A DNA stretch of 64,000 nucleotides from Mariniflexile jejuense (GTDB lineage Bacteria > Bacteroidota > Bacteroidia > Flavobacteriales > Flavobacteriaceae): contig NZ_JBHTJI010000042.1 in the NCBI RefSeq assembly GCF_042675665.1, positions 372,001 to 436,000 of the forward strand, given 5' to 3'. Shown here in pieces: positions 51,900 through 60,153 of this stretch; the stretch's first letter is position 1, and every line of letters begins with the position of its first letter. Both the position numbers and the translations under genes were made by a program. The notes beneath the pieces are model-generated. The model was not told the DNA's origin. It saw only the letters and a program-made list of their open reading frames with translations, and did not search any database.

Positions 51900-52790
51900 C
51901 TATTTTTTACTTCTTGGGTGTGCGTTTATGTGCACCTTTTTCAACTCGGCTATACTATTGTGTGTATAAACTTGTGTTGCTGCTAAACTTGAATGACCAA
52001 GAAGCTCTTTAACAGCATTTAAATCGGCACCTTGGTTTAGTAAATGAGTTGCAAATGAATGCCTTAATATATGCGGACTCTTTTTTACCTTAGTAGATGC
52101 TTCACTAAAATAATCATTTATTATTCTATAAACAAGTGTTTCATATATTTTAACGCCTTTTTGTGTTAAAAATAAATAATCATCATCTAATATAGTTTCT
52201 AACTTATTTCGCTCTTTTATATATAGGTGAAATGTATTTAGTACTGAATTTAATAGCGGTATTATGCGTTCCTTGTTACATTTACCTAATACTTTTAACG
52301 TGCTATTTTCTAAATTAAAATTTAATAGTTTAAGTTCAACTAGCTCTATTCTTCTTATACCTGTTGAATAAAATAGTTCGATTATTAATTTATTTCGAAT
52401 GCCTTCAAAATCGTTTTCAAAGTTAAAATCATCAAGAACGTTTGCCACTTCTGCTTCTGAAAAAGGGATTTGTATTTTTTTACTTGTTTTTAAGGCTTTA
52501 TGTTTTACTAATGGGTTTACTTCTATTGTTTTTGTTTTTAGAAGAAATTTGTAATAGGTATTTAATGATGATATTTTTCTGTTGATACTTCGGTTTGAAA
52601 GGCCATTTTCAACTAATGAAACAATCCAACTACGAATTTGAGCATAGTTTATTTGAGTAATGCTTTCAACTCTATATTCAGCATTTGCAAATTTTGAAAA
52701 ACTTTCTAAATCTTTCTTGTAAGCATTAACCGTTAATGCTGAATAATTTTTTTCTAACAACAGGTAATCTGTAAATGAATTGAAAGACAT
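51900..52790 (-). CDS. Tyrosine recombinase XerC/XerD type
   Basis: Xer recombinases resolve chromosome dimers at dif. The 296-residue protein has the N-terminal SAM-like domain (about 5-85) and the catalytic domain with Arg in STGIRRIEL (near 146), His and Arg in HILRHSFATHLL, His in ELLGHSS and Tyr in TQVYTH near 277. The housekeeping context (between rpsU and hpf) fits a chromosomal Xer protein rather than a mobile integrase; XerC and XerD cannot be told apart here. Confidence 0.92.
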   Translation of the reverse strand: MSFNSFTDYLLLEKNYSALTVNAYKKDLESFSKFANAEYRVESITQINYAQIRSWIVSLVENGLSNRSINRKISSLNTYYKFLLKTKTIEVNPLVKHKALKTSKKIQIPFSEAEVANVLDDFNFENDFEGIRNKLIIELFYSTGIRRIELVELKLLNFNLENSTLKVLGKCNKERIIPLLNSVLNTFHLYIKERNKLETILDDDYLFLTQKGVKIYETLVYRIINDYFSEASTKVKKSPHILRHSFATHLLNQGADLNAVKELLGHSSLAATQVYTHNSIAELKKVHINAHPRSKK

Positions 52791-52795
52791 TTTTT

Positions 52796-52830
52796 AAGTT
52801 TAAGGTTTAAAGTTAAAAGTTAAAAGTTTA
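52796..52830. repeat. Heptamer tandem repeat, 5 units of ARGTTWA
   Basis: Five head-to-tail heptamers (AAGTTTA, AGGTTTA, AAGTTAA, AAGTTAA, AAGTTTA) begin 5 bp upstream of the xer start codon. Confidence 0.85.
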
Positions 52831-52866
52831 GAACACAACTTTTATGATGGTAAAAATGTTAAACAA

Positions 52867-52896
52867 AAAAAATCCCGCTAGTTGCGGGATTTTAAT
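52867..52896 (-). terminator. Terminator of rpsU
   Basis: A 10-bp stem AAAATCCCGC/GCGGGATTTT with a 5-nt loop and a minus-strand T run separates rpsU from xer. Confidence 0.85.
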
Positions 52897-52913
52897 TTTA
52901 TATAAGTTACAGA

Positions 52914-53108
52914 TTATATGTCTTCTGCATCTCTTAAACCTTGAATGTATTGTGCTTTTTGTATTTGCGCTCTACGTTCTACTGAAGGCTTTGTAAATTG
53001 TTTGCGAGTTTGTAACTGACGCTTAATGCCTGTTTTATCAAACTTTCTTTTAAAACGCTTTAGCGCTCTATCTATATTTTCTCCTTCTTTAATTGGTATT
53101 ATTAACAT
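52914..53108 (-). CDS. rpsU: 30S ribosomal protein S21
   Basis: bS21 lies near the 3' end of 16S rRNA. In flavobacteria it helps bury the anti-Shine-Dalgarno, so most mRNAs lack Shine-Dalgarno pairing. The 64-residue, Lys/Arg-rich protein begins MLIIPIKEGENIDRALKRFK, with QTRKQFTKPSVERR in the middle. Unlike its neighbours, this gene has an AGAGAGGAGG sequence ten bases before the ATG, consistent with the bS21 autoregulation known in the family. Confidence 0.95.
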   Translation of the reverse strand: MLIIPIKEGENIDRALKRFKRKFDKTGIKRQLQTRKQFTKPSVERRAQIQKAQYIQGLRDAEDI

Positions 53109-53118
53109 AGTGTCTTAA

Positions 53119-53128
53119 CCTCCTCTCT
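53119..53128 (-). promoter_or_regulatory. rpsU: Strong Shine-Dalgarno of rpsU
   Basis: The minus strand reads AGAGAGGAGG, ending ten bases before the ATG. The AGGAGG core can pair fully with the 16S rRNA tail. I saw no comparable site at any other gene start in the window. Confidence 0.85.
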
Positions 53129-53145
53129 TTTAGATTTTGTGGGTG

Positions 53146-53153
53146 CAAAAATA
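53146..53153 (-). promoter_or_regulatory. Promoter -7 box of rpsU
   Basis: The minus strand reads TATTTTTG (match to TAnnTTTG), giving a leader of about 32 nt that contains the Shine-Dalgarno. Confidence 0.65.
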
Positions 53154-53193
53154 AAAATAATTATTAATTAACAATTATCAAATGTAAATTATT

Positions 53194-54360
53194 TTATGTT
53201 GCTGGTTTATATTCTTTTTTATCAATAATAATTTTAGCGATAATCTCTCTTAAAATTTCTGAAGTTCCACCTCCAATTGGGCCTAACCTGCTATCTCGAA
53301 GCAATCTAGCCATTGGATAATCTTCCATATAGCCATAGCCTCCTAAAAACTGTAAGCATTGATAAATAACTTCATCAGCCATTTTTGTTGACTTCAATTT
53401 AGACATGGTAGCGTGTTTAACTACATATTCTCCTTTATTTAGTCTATATGTAACAGAATAATTAAATTCTTTACAAATTTCCATTTCTGTGTATAAATCT
53501 GAAATTGTGTGTCTTAGTGCTTGAAATTTATTGATTGATTTACCAAAAGCTTGACGTTCGGACATGTATTGCAACGCGTATTCTAAAGCAAATTCTGCTC
53601 GTGCATGTGCATTAACCCCCATAATTAATCGCTCTAACGCAAAATGCTGCATGATATAAGAGAAACCTTTATTTTCTTCTCCCAAAAGATTACTTGCTGG
53701 TATTTTTACATTATCGAAGGCTATTTCTCCGGTATCTGAAGCTCGCCAACCTAATTTATTTAATTTGGTAGCAGACAAGCCTACTTCTGTTCTATCAACA
53801 AGAAAAATACTAATACCTTTATTGCCTGAATCTGGAGTTGTTTTTGCCGCTACAACCAAATAATCGCTATAAACGCCATTGGTTATAAATGTTTTTGAAC
53901 CGTTTAAAATGTAATGATTTCCTTCTTTTATTGCTGTAGTTCGCATACCTGCCACATCACTACCACCAAAAGGTTCTGTTATACATAAACAGCCAATTTT
54001 ATCACCTGATATACTTGCGGCTAAATAGTTTTGCTTTATAATTTCGCTTCCTTCAGCGTTTAAATGCGTCATTGCCAAATATACATGTGCCCAAATTGCT
54101 GCTGCAAAACCACCTGAGTTTATTTTTTGCAGTTCTTCTAAAAGGATAACCGTATAGAACAAATCTAGGTTTAGACCGCCATAAGTTTCTGGGTAATTAA
54201 TTCCGAAGAACCCCATGTCTCCAAATTTCTTCCAAATAAACCGGTCTATCGTACCTGTTTGTTCCCAAGTTTCAATGTGAGGAACGACTTCTTTTTGTAA
54301 AAAATCTTGAAGACTTTTTCTAAAAAGATGATGTTCTTCAGTGAAGTACATACTACTCAT
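53194..54360 (-). CDS. Acyl-CoA dehydrogenase
   Basis: FAD enzyme that oxidises acyl-CoA in beta-oxidation or amino-acid breakdown. The 388-residue protein shows ACAD blocks in order: the N-terminal helical domain, CLCITEPFGGSDVAGM (about 133-148), LNGSKTFITNG, GFSYIMQHFALERL, and a C-terminal LGGYGYMEDYPMARLLRDSRLGPIGGGTSEI. Acyl chain length cannot be told. It precedes rpsU on the same strand (86-bp gap). Confidence 0.94.
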   Translation of the reverse strand: MSSMYFTEEHHLFRKSLQDFLQKEVVPHIETWEQTGTIDRFIWKKFGDMGFFGINYPETYGGLNLDLFYTVILLEELQKINSGGFAAAIWAHVYLAMTHLNAEGSEIIKQNYLAASISGDKIGCLCITEPFGGSDVAGMRTTAIKEGNHYILNGSKTFITNGVYSDYLVVAAKTTPDSGNKGISIFLVDRTEVGLSATKLNKLGWRASDTGEIAFDNVKIPASNLLGEENKGFSYIMQHFALERLIMGVNAHARAEFALEYALQYMSERQAFGKSINKFQALRHTISDLYTEMEICKEFNYSVTYRLNKGEYVVKHATMSKLKSTKMADEVIYQCLQFLGGYGYMEDYPMARLLRDSRLGPIGGGTSEILREIIAKIIIDKKEYKPAT

Positions 54361-54374
54361 TTATTTTTTCTTTT

Positions 54375-55259
54375 TCAATCGAGCGACAAATATAATTTAA
54401 TTATATCGATTTTATTTACAGGAAAGTCTTTTACTTTTTTTAATTCATCTAAGGATTTAAAACCTTCTCTTAACTGCCGTTGTTCTACTATACGAAATGC
54501 TAAATTGTAATCTATGTGTTGTATAGTAACCAATTCGTCTATAGATGCTTTGTTTAATATTATTTTTTTGATGGTTCGCGGAGTTTTTACAGCAAATTCG
54601 TTATTAATGCGTTCAATAACCTCGGGTGTTAAACCATACACATCTTGCAGTTGTACAACATCAATAAAACCACCTATAAACTTATTTCTAAGCTTAATTA
54701 TCCGTTCAGAAAGCACTTCGCCTATGCCGTTTACTTTTTGTAATTCTTGAGCAGTTGCTTTATTTAAATCTATTTTTTGATTGAAGGTTTTTGGCGTTTT
54801 GTTAAACGAATAACTAGATTTTTCGAATGATTTTGTTGGATTGGTTGCCCATTCTGGAAACTTGAAATATGGTGATATTGCATTTAAAAATGAATCGGAA
54901 ACTTTGGTAACTTCTTGAAATTGCTTTGTTGAGTTTATCCATTTATCTTGTTTTCTAAAAGCTAATAATCTATCTATTTCCTCATTGGTCATTCCTAATG
55001 AAGCACCTTTATAATCGGTTATAAAATTTGGATTGAACGGATATATTTTGGGTTTCCGTTCTTCAATTTCTACTAATCGAAGTGAATCGATTTCTTTCTG
55101 AAATGCTGCAAGTTGGGTTTGGTTTACATTAATTTCTTCAGAAGAAAAGTTAATATAAAAATATATACACTGCAGAAGTATAATGAGTAGAATTAATAAA
55201 AAAATCCCATTCCGTTGGTTTTTTGTAAACTTGAAATGGGATGCTTTTAAAAAGTTCAT
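54375..55259 (-). CDS. Membrane-anchored helix-hairpin-helix (ComEA-like) protein
   Basis: A 294-residue protein with one N-terminal membrane helix (about 16-35) and three tandem helix-hairpin-helix type motifs: GASLGMTNEEIDRLLAFRK (about 80-98), DLNKATAQELQKVNGIGEVLSERIIKLR (about 168-195) and LNKASIDELVTIQHIDYNLAFRIVEQR (about 240-266). HhH repeats of this type bind DNA without sequence specificity; ComEA uses them for DNA uptake. No other uptake genes are here, so function is inference. Confidence 0.85.
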   Translation of the reverse strand: MNFLKASHFKFTKNQRNGIFLLILLIILLQCIYFYINFSSEEINVNQTQLAAFQKEIDSLRLVEIEERKPKIYPFNPNFITDYKGASLGMTNEEIDRLLAFRKQDKWINSTKQFQEVTKVSDSFLNAISPYFKFPEWATNPTKSFEKSSYSFNKTPKTFNQKIDLNKATAQELQKVNGIGEVLSERIIKLRNKFIGGFIDVVQLQDVYGLTPEVIERINNEFAVKTPRTIKKIILNKASIDELVTIQHIDYNLAFRIVEQRQLREGFKSLDELKKVKDFPVNKIDIIKLYLSLD

Positions 55260-55268
55260 TTGTAATAA

Positions 55269-56945
55269 TTACATATGTTTGGTAACATCTATTGCACCAT
55301 CTTCAATAGCTTCTTTTTTAATAGCTATGGCACTTAAATAACGTGTTAATTCTTGTTTCACCTTTGGGAATAAGAAAAATAAGCCTATCATGTTTGGGAA
55401 AACCAGTGCCAAAATCATCGCATCTGAAAACTTAATTACGGCATCTAAAGTTGCAGCAGCTCCAATTACAACAAATAATAAGAATAATACTTTGTAAACC
55501 ATATCGGCAGTTTTTCCTTTTCCAAATAAATATTTCCAAGCTTGTAAACCGTAATAAGACCAGGAAATCATGGTTGAAAACGCAAACAATACAATGGCGA
55601 TTGTTAATACATACGAAAAGTGCGGTATTACAGAATCAAAAGCCAAAGATGTTAAATCTACACCACTTATTGGAGAATCGGTAGATTTTAAAATAACACT
55701 ACTACCATGTTCTGCTGTATAATTAAATACCGATTGTGCATCTGTACCATTAATATTGAAAAATATAATTACTAAAGCTGTCATTGTACAAATAACAACA
55801 GTATCTATAAATGGTTCTAAAAGTGCAACAACACCTTCTGATGCTGGGTATTTTGTTCTCACAGCAGAGTGTGCAATTGCAGCAGAACCTGCGCCAGCTT
55901 CATTTGAAAAGGCTGCACGTTGAAAACCAACTATCAATACACCTACAAGACCACCTAAGCCTGCCATTGGTGTAAATGCGCCATCAATAATTAATGAAAA
56001 GGCTAAACCAATATCGCTAATATTTGCAAAAATTATAACTAAAGAAGCCAAAATGTAAAGACCAGCCATAAAAGGCACTATCTTTTCTGTAATTTTAGCT
56101 ATTCGTTTAATACCGCCAATTATAACTACACCAACAAAAAATGCTAGGAAAAGTCCAATAATTACACCGTTTGATCCACCTTGTAAATTTAATAATGTAC
56201 TAATTTGTACTGCAGCTTGGTTTGATTGAAAAGCATTACCACCACCAAAAGAAGCTCCAACACATAAAACAGCGAATAATACACCTAGTATTTTCCCTAA
56301 TTTACTAAAGCCAATTTCTTTAAAACCTTTTGCTAGATAATACATTGGACCACCATATACAGTTCCATCCTTTCCTATGTCTCTATATTTTACACCTAAA
56401 GTACATTCTACAAATTTGGTTGACATACCTAATAAACCACAAATAATCATCCAGAAAGTTGCTCCTGGACCACCTAAACCTATAGCAACAGCAACACCAG
56501 CAATATTTCCTAAACCAACTGTTCCTGAAACCGCAGTTGCTAAAGCCTGAAAATGAGACACTTCACCATGAGCACTTTCATCTCTAATGGTATCTGCGAT
56601 ATCTTCTTCGGCTAAAGCTTCATCATTATTATATAATTTATCAACACCATGTTTCTCAATATCAACATATTTACCTCTTACCGTATTAATTGCAGTTATA
56701 AATTTTGTAATACTTGGGAATTTAAAATAAATGGTGAAAAACGTAGCACCAAAAACTAATAGCAACACTACAAACGGAATTTGGTATTCGCCTATTGGTA
56801 CTTTGGTTAATATAAAACCTTCCCACCAAGTTGCTACTGGCATGAATGCATCATTTACTTTCTCATCTAAGCCTTTTTGTGCTTCTTGAGAAAATGTTAC
56901 TATAGGAATTAATAATGTAAGTACAGGGAGAAGATATTTCTTCAT
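55269..56945 (-). CDS. Alanine/glycine:cation symporter (AGCS family)
   Basis: A sodium-coupled amino-acid importer of about 558 residues with ten or more membrane helices. Blocks typical of the AGCS/DagA family include AVSGTVGLGNIAGVAVAIGLGGPGATFWM (about 155-185), KFVECTLGVKYRD, GGPMYYLAKGF and AFSNEAGAGSAAIAHSA. A cleavable-looking N terminus (LLPVLTLLIPIVTFSQ) precedes a long extracytoplasmic segment, as in Bacteroidota members. I chose the ATG at 56945; the frame continues 20 codons upstream. Confidence 0.93.
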   Translation of the reverse strand: MKKYLLPVLTLLIPIVTFSQEAQKGLDEKVNDAFMPVATWWEGFILTKVPIGEYQIPFVVLLLVFGATFFTIYFKFPSITKFITAINTVRGKYVDIEKHGVDKLYNNDEALAEEDIADTIRDESAHGEVSHFQALATAVSGTVGLGNIAGVAVAIGLGGPGATFWMIICGLLGMSTKFVECTLGVKYRDIGKDGTVYGGPMYYLAKGFKEIGFSKLGKILGVLFAVLCVGASFGGGNAFQSNQAAVQISTLLNLQGGSNGVIIGLFLAFFVGVVIIGGIKRIAKITEKIVPFMAGLYILASLVIIFANISDIGLAFSLIIDGAFTPMAGLGGLVGVLIVGFQRAAFSNEAGAGSAAIAHSAVRTKYPASEGVVALLEPFIDTVVICTMTALVIIFFNINGTDAQSVFNYTAEHGSSVILKSTDSPISGVDLTSLAFDSVIPHFSYVLTIAIVLFAFSTMISWSYYGLQAWKYLFGKGKTADMVYKVLFLLFVVIGAAATLDAVIKFSDAMILALVFPNMIGLFFLFPKVKQELTRYLSAIAIKKEAIEDGAIDVTKHM

Positions 56946-57061
56946 AAGAGAATATTTTGGTTTTTTTGTTATTTCTATTGAAAGATTCTTATTAAAAGTC
57001 GGCAAGATGCTAAAAAAAAATGATTTTTTAAAACATTTGCTGTTAAAATCAAAATGCCCTA

Positions 57062-58078
57062 TTAAATATTATATTCTGAATTTAGTGCGTCTATTTGTTC
57101 TGGCCTTCCTAAAACAATAATTTTAGACTTTGGTGCTAATTCTAACTCTGCTTCAGGATTTACTATATACTCGCCATTTTCATCTTTGTAACCTATTATG
57201 GTACAACCTGTTTTTTTTCGAAGGTCTAAATCTTTTATCGTTTTTATATCTTCTTTTCTAAAAAGTTTTTCAACGGCAACTTCTTCAACATTAATACCCG
57301 ATTTCCCTACAATTGACAAGTTATCTAAAAATTCCATTAAACCAGGAACGACCACTAAAGATGCCATGTGGTCGCCTCCAATTTTATCGGGCAAAATCAC
57401 ATTGTTTGCACCTGCAAATTTTAATTTATTGTATGACGATTCGTTTGAAGCACGACTTATTATATTGATATTCTTATTTATTTGCCTTGTAGAAAGTACC
57501 ACAAATAAATTATCTGCATCATTTGGTAAAGCTGAAATAAAACTTGAAGCGCGATCAATTCCTGCTTGCATTAAAACATCATCTTCATTTGCATTTCCTA
57601 TAACGTATGGAACATTATCTAACTGCAAACGTTCTTCAATTTCTTTATTTTTTTCAATAACTACAAATGCCTTTTTATGAGCTAACAATTTTATTGCTGC
57701 TTGTTTTCCATTTCTACCATAGCCACAAATAACTACATGGTTTTTAAAACTATTAATCTCTTTTTGCATCTTTTTGTGTTTTAAATCTTCAATATTATTT
57801 TTACTTAATATGTATTCTGTAATTATAGAAAGTGCATAACCCATGATTACAACACTTGATAATATTAAAAAAATTGTGAATATTTTTGAATTATAATCTA
57901 GCGGTATAACTTCACCAAAACCAACCGTTGTCATGGTTATTACCGTCATATAAACAGCATCTAACCATGAGTAATTAGAAATAAATTTATACCCAAAAAT
58001 ACCCACCATTAGCATAATAACCAACAAAAAAACGGCGGTATAAATTTTAGTTCTAAAAAACTTAATAAGTGGGTTCAT
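57062..58078 (-). CDS. Potassium channel with RCK/TrkA domain
   Basis: A 338-residue two-helix K+ channel. Helix 1 (about 12-30), a pore loop with selectivity filter TMTTVGFGE (about 47-55), and helix 2 (about 70-90) are followed by the TrkA-N domain (VVICGYGRNGKQA near 115, NAD-type Rossmann) and a TrkA-C domain. The filter is TVGFG in place of TVGYG, a common substitution. I chose the ATG at 58078 (MNPLIKFFRTKIYTAVF); the frame runs 21 codons further, overlapping pspC. It lies 5 bp after pspC. Confidence 0.92.
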   Translation of the reverse strand: MNPLIKFFRTKIYTAVFLLVIMLMVGIFGYKFISNYSWLDAVYMTVITMTTVGFGEVIPLDYNSKIFTIFLILSSVVIMGYALSIITEYILSKNNIEDLKHKKMQKEINSFKNHVVICGYGRNGKQAAIKLLAHKKAFVVIEKNKEIEERLQLDNVPYVIGNANEDDVLMQAGIDRASSFISALPNDADNLFVVLSTRQINKNINIISRASNESSYNKLKFAGANNVILPDKIGGDHMASLVVVPGLMEFLDNLSIVGKSGINVEEVAVEKLFRKEDIKTIKDLDLRKKTGCTIIGYKDENGEYIVNPEAELELAPKSKIIVLGRPEQIDALNSEYNI

Positions 58079-58083
58079 ATATA

Positions 58084-58311
58084 TTATAAATCGAAAACCG
58101 AAGACCGTTTGGTGTAAACTAAATCTTTTATACGCATCCAAAATGCTAAAAACAAATACAATGCAAACCCAAAACCAAGCGTTACAAAGGTTAAATACAT
58201 AAACGTTGTTCTAACTACTTTTGTACGTATACCCAAGCGTTCTGCAATACGCTGGCAAACGTAATAACCATGCTTTTGAAAAAACAATAAGGGTTTGTAA
58301 AAAATGCTCAT
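58084..58311 (-). CDS. PspC-domain protein
   Basis: A 75-residue protein with the PspC pattern: a soluble N terminus followed by ICQRIAERLGI-like YVCQRIAERLGIRTKVVR (about 17-34) and one membrane helix (about 37-59, TFVTLGFGFALYLFLAFWM). PspC proteins sense envelope stress in other bacteria; here there is no PspA partner. It sits between DUF2851 and the K+ channel gene. Confidence 0.85.
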   Translation of the reverse strand: MSIFYKPLLFFQKHGYYVCQRIAERLGIRTKVVRTTFMYLTFVTLGFGFALYLFLAFWMRIKDLVYTKRSSVFDL

Positions 58312-58379
58312 GCTGCAATTTAGTATTAAGTTTAAAAGTGAAAAAGTTTATTTGTTTAAAAGTTTTATAAAAAACAAAA

Positions 58380-59648
58380 TTACTTAATTAATTGACTTCC
58401 TACAGCGCACTGCAAACAGTTATTTTTATTGCAATATTCGGTTTTAAGTTGAATAAGTGCTTGCGAATGTAGTGATGTTTTTGATGTTTTTTTAAGCTTA
58501 TTAAACGCATCAACTATACTATTTTTTTCTGAAGTAATTTCAGTAGCAATATTTAAAATAATGTTATTAATATCATGTCCGTTTTGTTTTGCGTAGCAAA
58601 ATTTAATTGGCACTATGGTATTAATAAGCAATAAATCTATAAACGGCTTGGTTAACTTTTTTGTTGACGTTTTCGACGCTTTTCCAAATGAAAAATGCGT
58701 TTCCCAATATAAAGAAGTAGTTACATCAAAAAGTTTATAAAATTCATCTAAATTATTTAGCGCTATAATTTTTGAAAACAGGTTTTGGTTATTAAAATAC
58801 AAACCAGCCAATTGCGAAAGCCTAATGGTTGGAAAATTTGGAGGTCGTAACCTAAAAAACTGTGGCGAAATTACATGCTTGTTTTCTAGTTTAAATTTTT
58901 GTTTTAAAAAGTGATACTCCTTAATTAGCATTGAATAATAACCATCTTCAATATCTTGTTCTAATAAACCTGCTTGTCCAAACAACAAGGCTTCCAATGT
59001 TTCTTGGTTTGATTGCACTTTTCTAACTATTGAAAAATCAACCGATTTTGCAATACTAAAAAACGATTCTCCGTTTACTTTTAGTCCAAAATTTTTAGTA
59101 AGCATCACAAATAAAACAGCTTCCCAATCGTTTTTTGTTTCTTCTAAAAGCTTTTGAATTTCTAATGATTTTCGTTCTAACCTTTCAAAATACAAACGTT
59201 CAAGCCAATTGTTAATCAAAAAATCATCAACCGAGGCAAAATCATTTTCACAATTAATCCATTTTCCACTTTTAGAAAACAATTTTTCATAATTGTTTAA
59301 AATAACATTACTAACAACATCTTTTAATTGTAGTGTTGGAATTGGCGTATTATTTTTTCTAAATATATCCGTATCGTGTTCCCAAACAACGTGTAAAATC
59401 ACGTTATCATATGCCTTGTCTACTTCATGATTATGCAAAAACCAGTCGGATGATTTTACATGAATTTCTACATTGCCAGCCCAAAGTTGTTCACCAATTT
59501 TAAGTTGTGCATTAAAAAAATCAGGACCAGCATTAAAATTATGTTGCCCCACAGAAGTAACCAAAACAGCATCACCTTGTGTTGTTTTTAATTGATTTAC
59601 TTCAAATTTTTTATGTTTCCAGATGTAATGTAAAAAATCTTCTTGCAT
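58380..59648 (-). CDS. DUF2851 protein
   Basis: A 422-residue soluble protein that begins MQEDFLHYIWKHKKF and contains GPDFFNAQLKIGEQLWAGNVEIHVKSSDWF, both diagnostic for DUF2851, a Bacteroidota family of unknown function. The GPDF...VEIH segment has the look of a nuclease-like metal site (Asp, Glu-x-His), but this is only an impression. The C terminus has a cysteine cluster CNKNNCLQCAVG. It opens the run with PspC and the K+ channel and is divergent from the DUF2721 gene. Confidence 0.88.
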   Translation of the reverse strand: MQEDFLHYIWKHKKFEVNQLKTTQGDAVLVTSVGQHNFNAGPDFFNAQLKIGEQLWAGNVEIHVKSSDWFLHNHEVDKAYDNVILHVVWEHDTDIFRKNNTPIPTLQLKDVVSNVILNNYEKLFSKSGKWINCENDFASVDDFLINNWLERLYFERLERKSLEIQKLLEETKNDWEAVLFVMLTKNFGLKVNGESFFSIAKSVDFSIVRKVQSNQETLEALLFGQAGLLEQDIEDGYYSMLIKEYHFLKQKFKLENKHVISPQFFRLRPPNFPTIRLSQLAGLYFNNQNLFSKIIALNNLDEFYKLFDVTTSLYWETHFSFGKASKTSTKKLTKPFIDLLLINTIVPIKFCYAKQNGHDINNIILNIATEITSEKNSIVDAFNKLKKTSKTSLHSQALIQLKTEYCNKNNCLQCAVGSQLIK

Positions 59649-59707
59649 TCAACGAATGTAAAAAATAAATTGAATCAAAATATACCCTCAAAAAACTTTA
59701 AAGTTGT

Positions 59708-59715
59708 TAAATTTG
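59708..59715 (+). promoter_or_regulatory. Promoter -7 box of the DUF2721 gene
   Basis: TAAATTTG matches TAnnTTTG and lies 14 bp before the start codon. Confidence 0.6.
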
Positions 59716-59729
59716 GGTAAATTCTTAAA

Positions 59730-60125
59730 ATGGAAGATTTAACACTTACTACACCTGCAGTTCTTTTTTCGGCAATTTCATTAATAATGCTTGCTTATAC
59801 CAATCGGTTTTTAGCTTATGCTGCTACTATTAGAGATTTGCATAGCAAGTATAAAAAGAACAAAGACAAGGTTTTAATGGCGCAAATACAAAATATAAAA
59901 CAACGCTTATACCTAACGCGTAGCATGCAAATTTTTGGTATATCAAGTTTATTACTATGCGTATTAACCATGTTTTTAATTTACGTGCAACAACATACTT
60001 TAGCTATTTGGGTATTTGGTGCTGCCCTTATTTTTCTAATTATATCGCTTGCATTATTAATTATGGAAATTCAAATTTCAGTGAAAGCTTTAGAGCATCA
60101 TATTAGCGATATTGAAAATAATTAA
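59730..60125 (+). CDS. DUF2721 membrane protein
   Basis: A 131-residue protein with a DUF2721-like start (PAVLFSAISLIMLAYTNRFLA) and three hydrophobic helices (about 8-30, 68-85, 91-112) separated by a basic, helical cytoplasmic loop (LHSKYKKNKDKVLMAQIQNIKQRLYLTR). The function is unknown. The GH42 gene starts 28 bp later; the two need not be related. Confidence 0.85.
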   Translation: MEDLTLTTPAVLFSAISLIMLAYTNRFLAYAATIRDLHSKYKKNKDKVLMAQIQNIKQRLYLTRSMQIFGISSLLLCVLTMFLIYVQQHTLAIWVFGAALIFLIISLALLIMEIQISVKALEHHISDIENN

Positions 60126-60153
60126 ACCATTACTAAACTAAATAACCACCTTT

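Noticed and set aside
51900..52790. Phage or island integrase
   Set aside because: Its length, the rpsU-hpf context and the lack of att features fit the chromosomal Xer protein.
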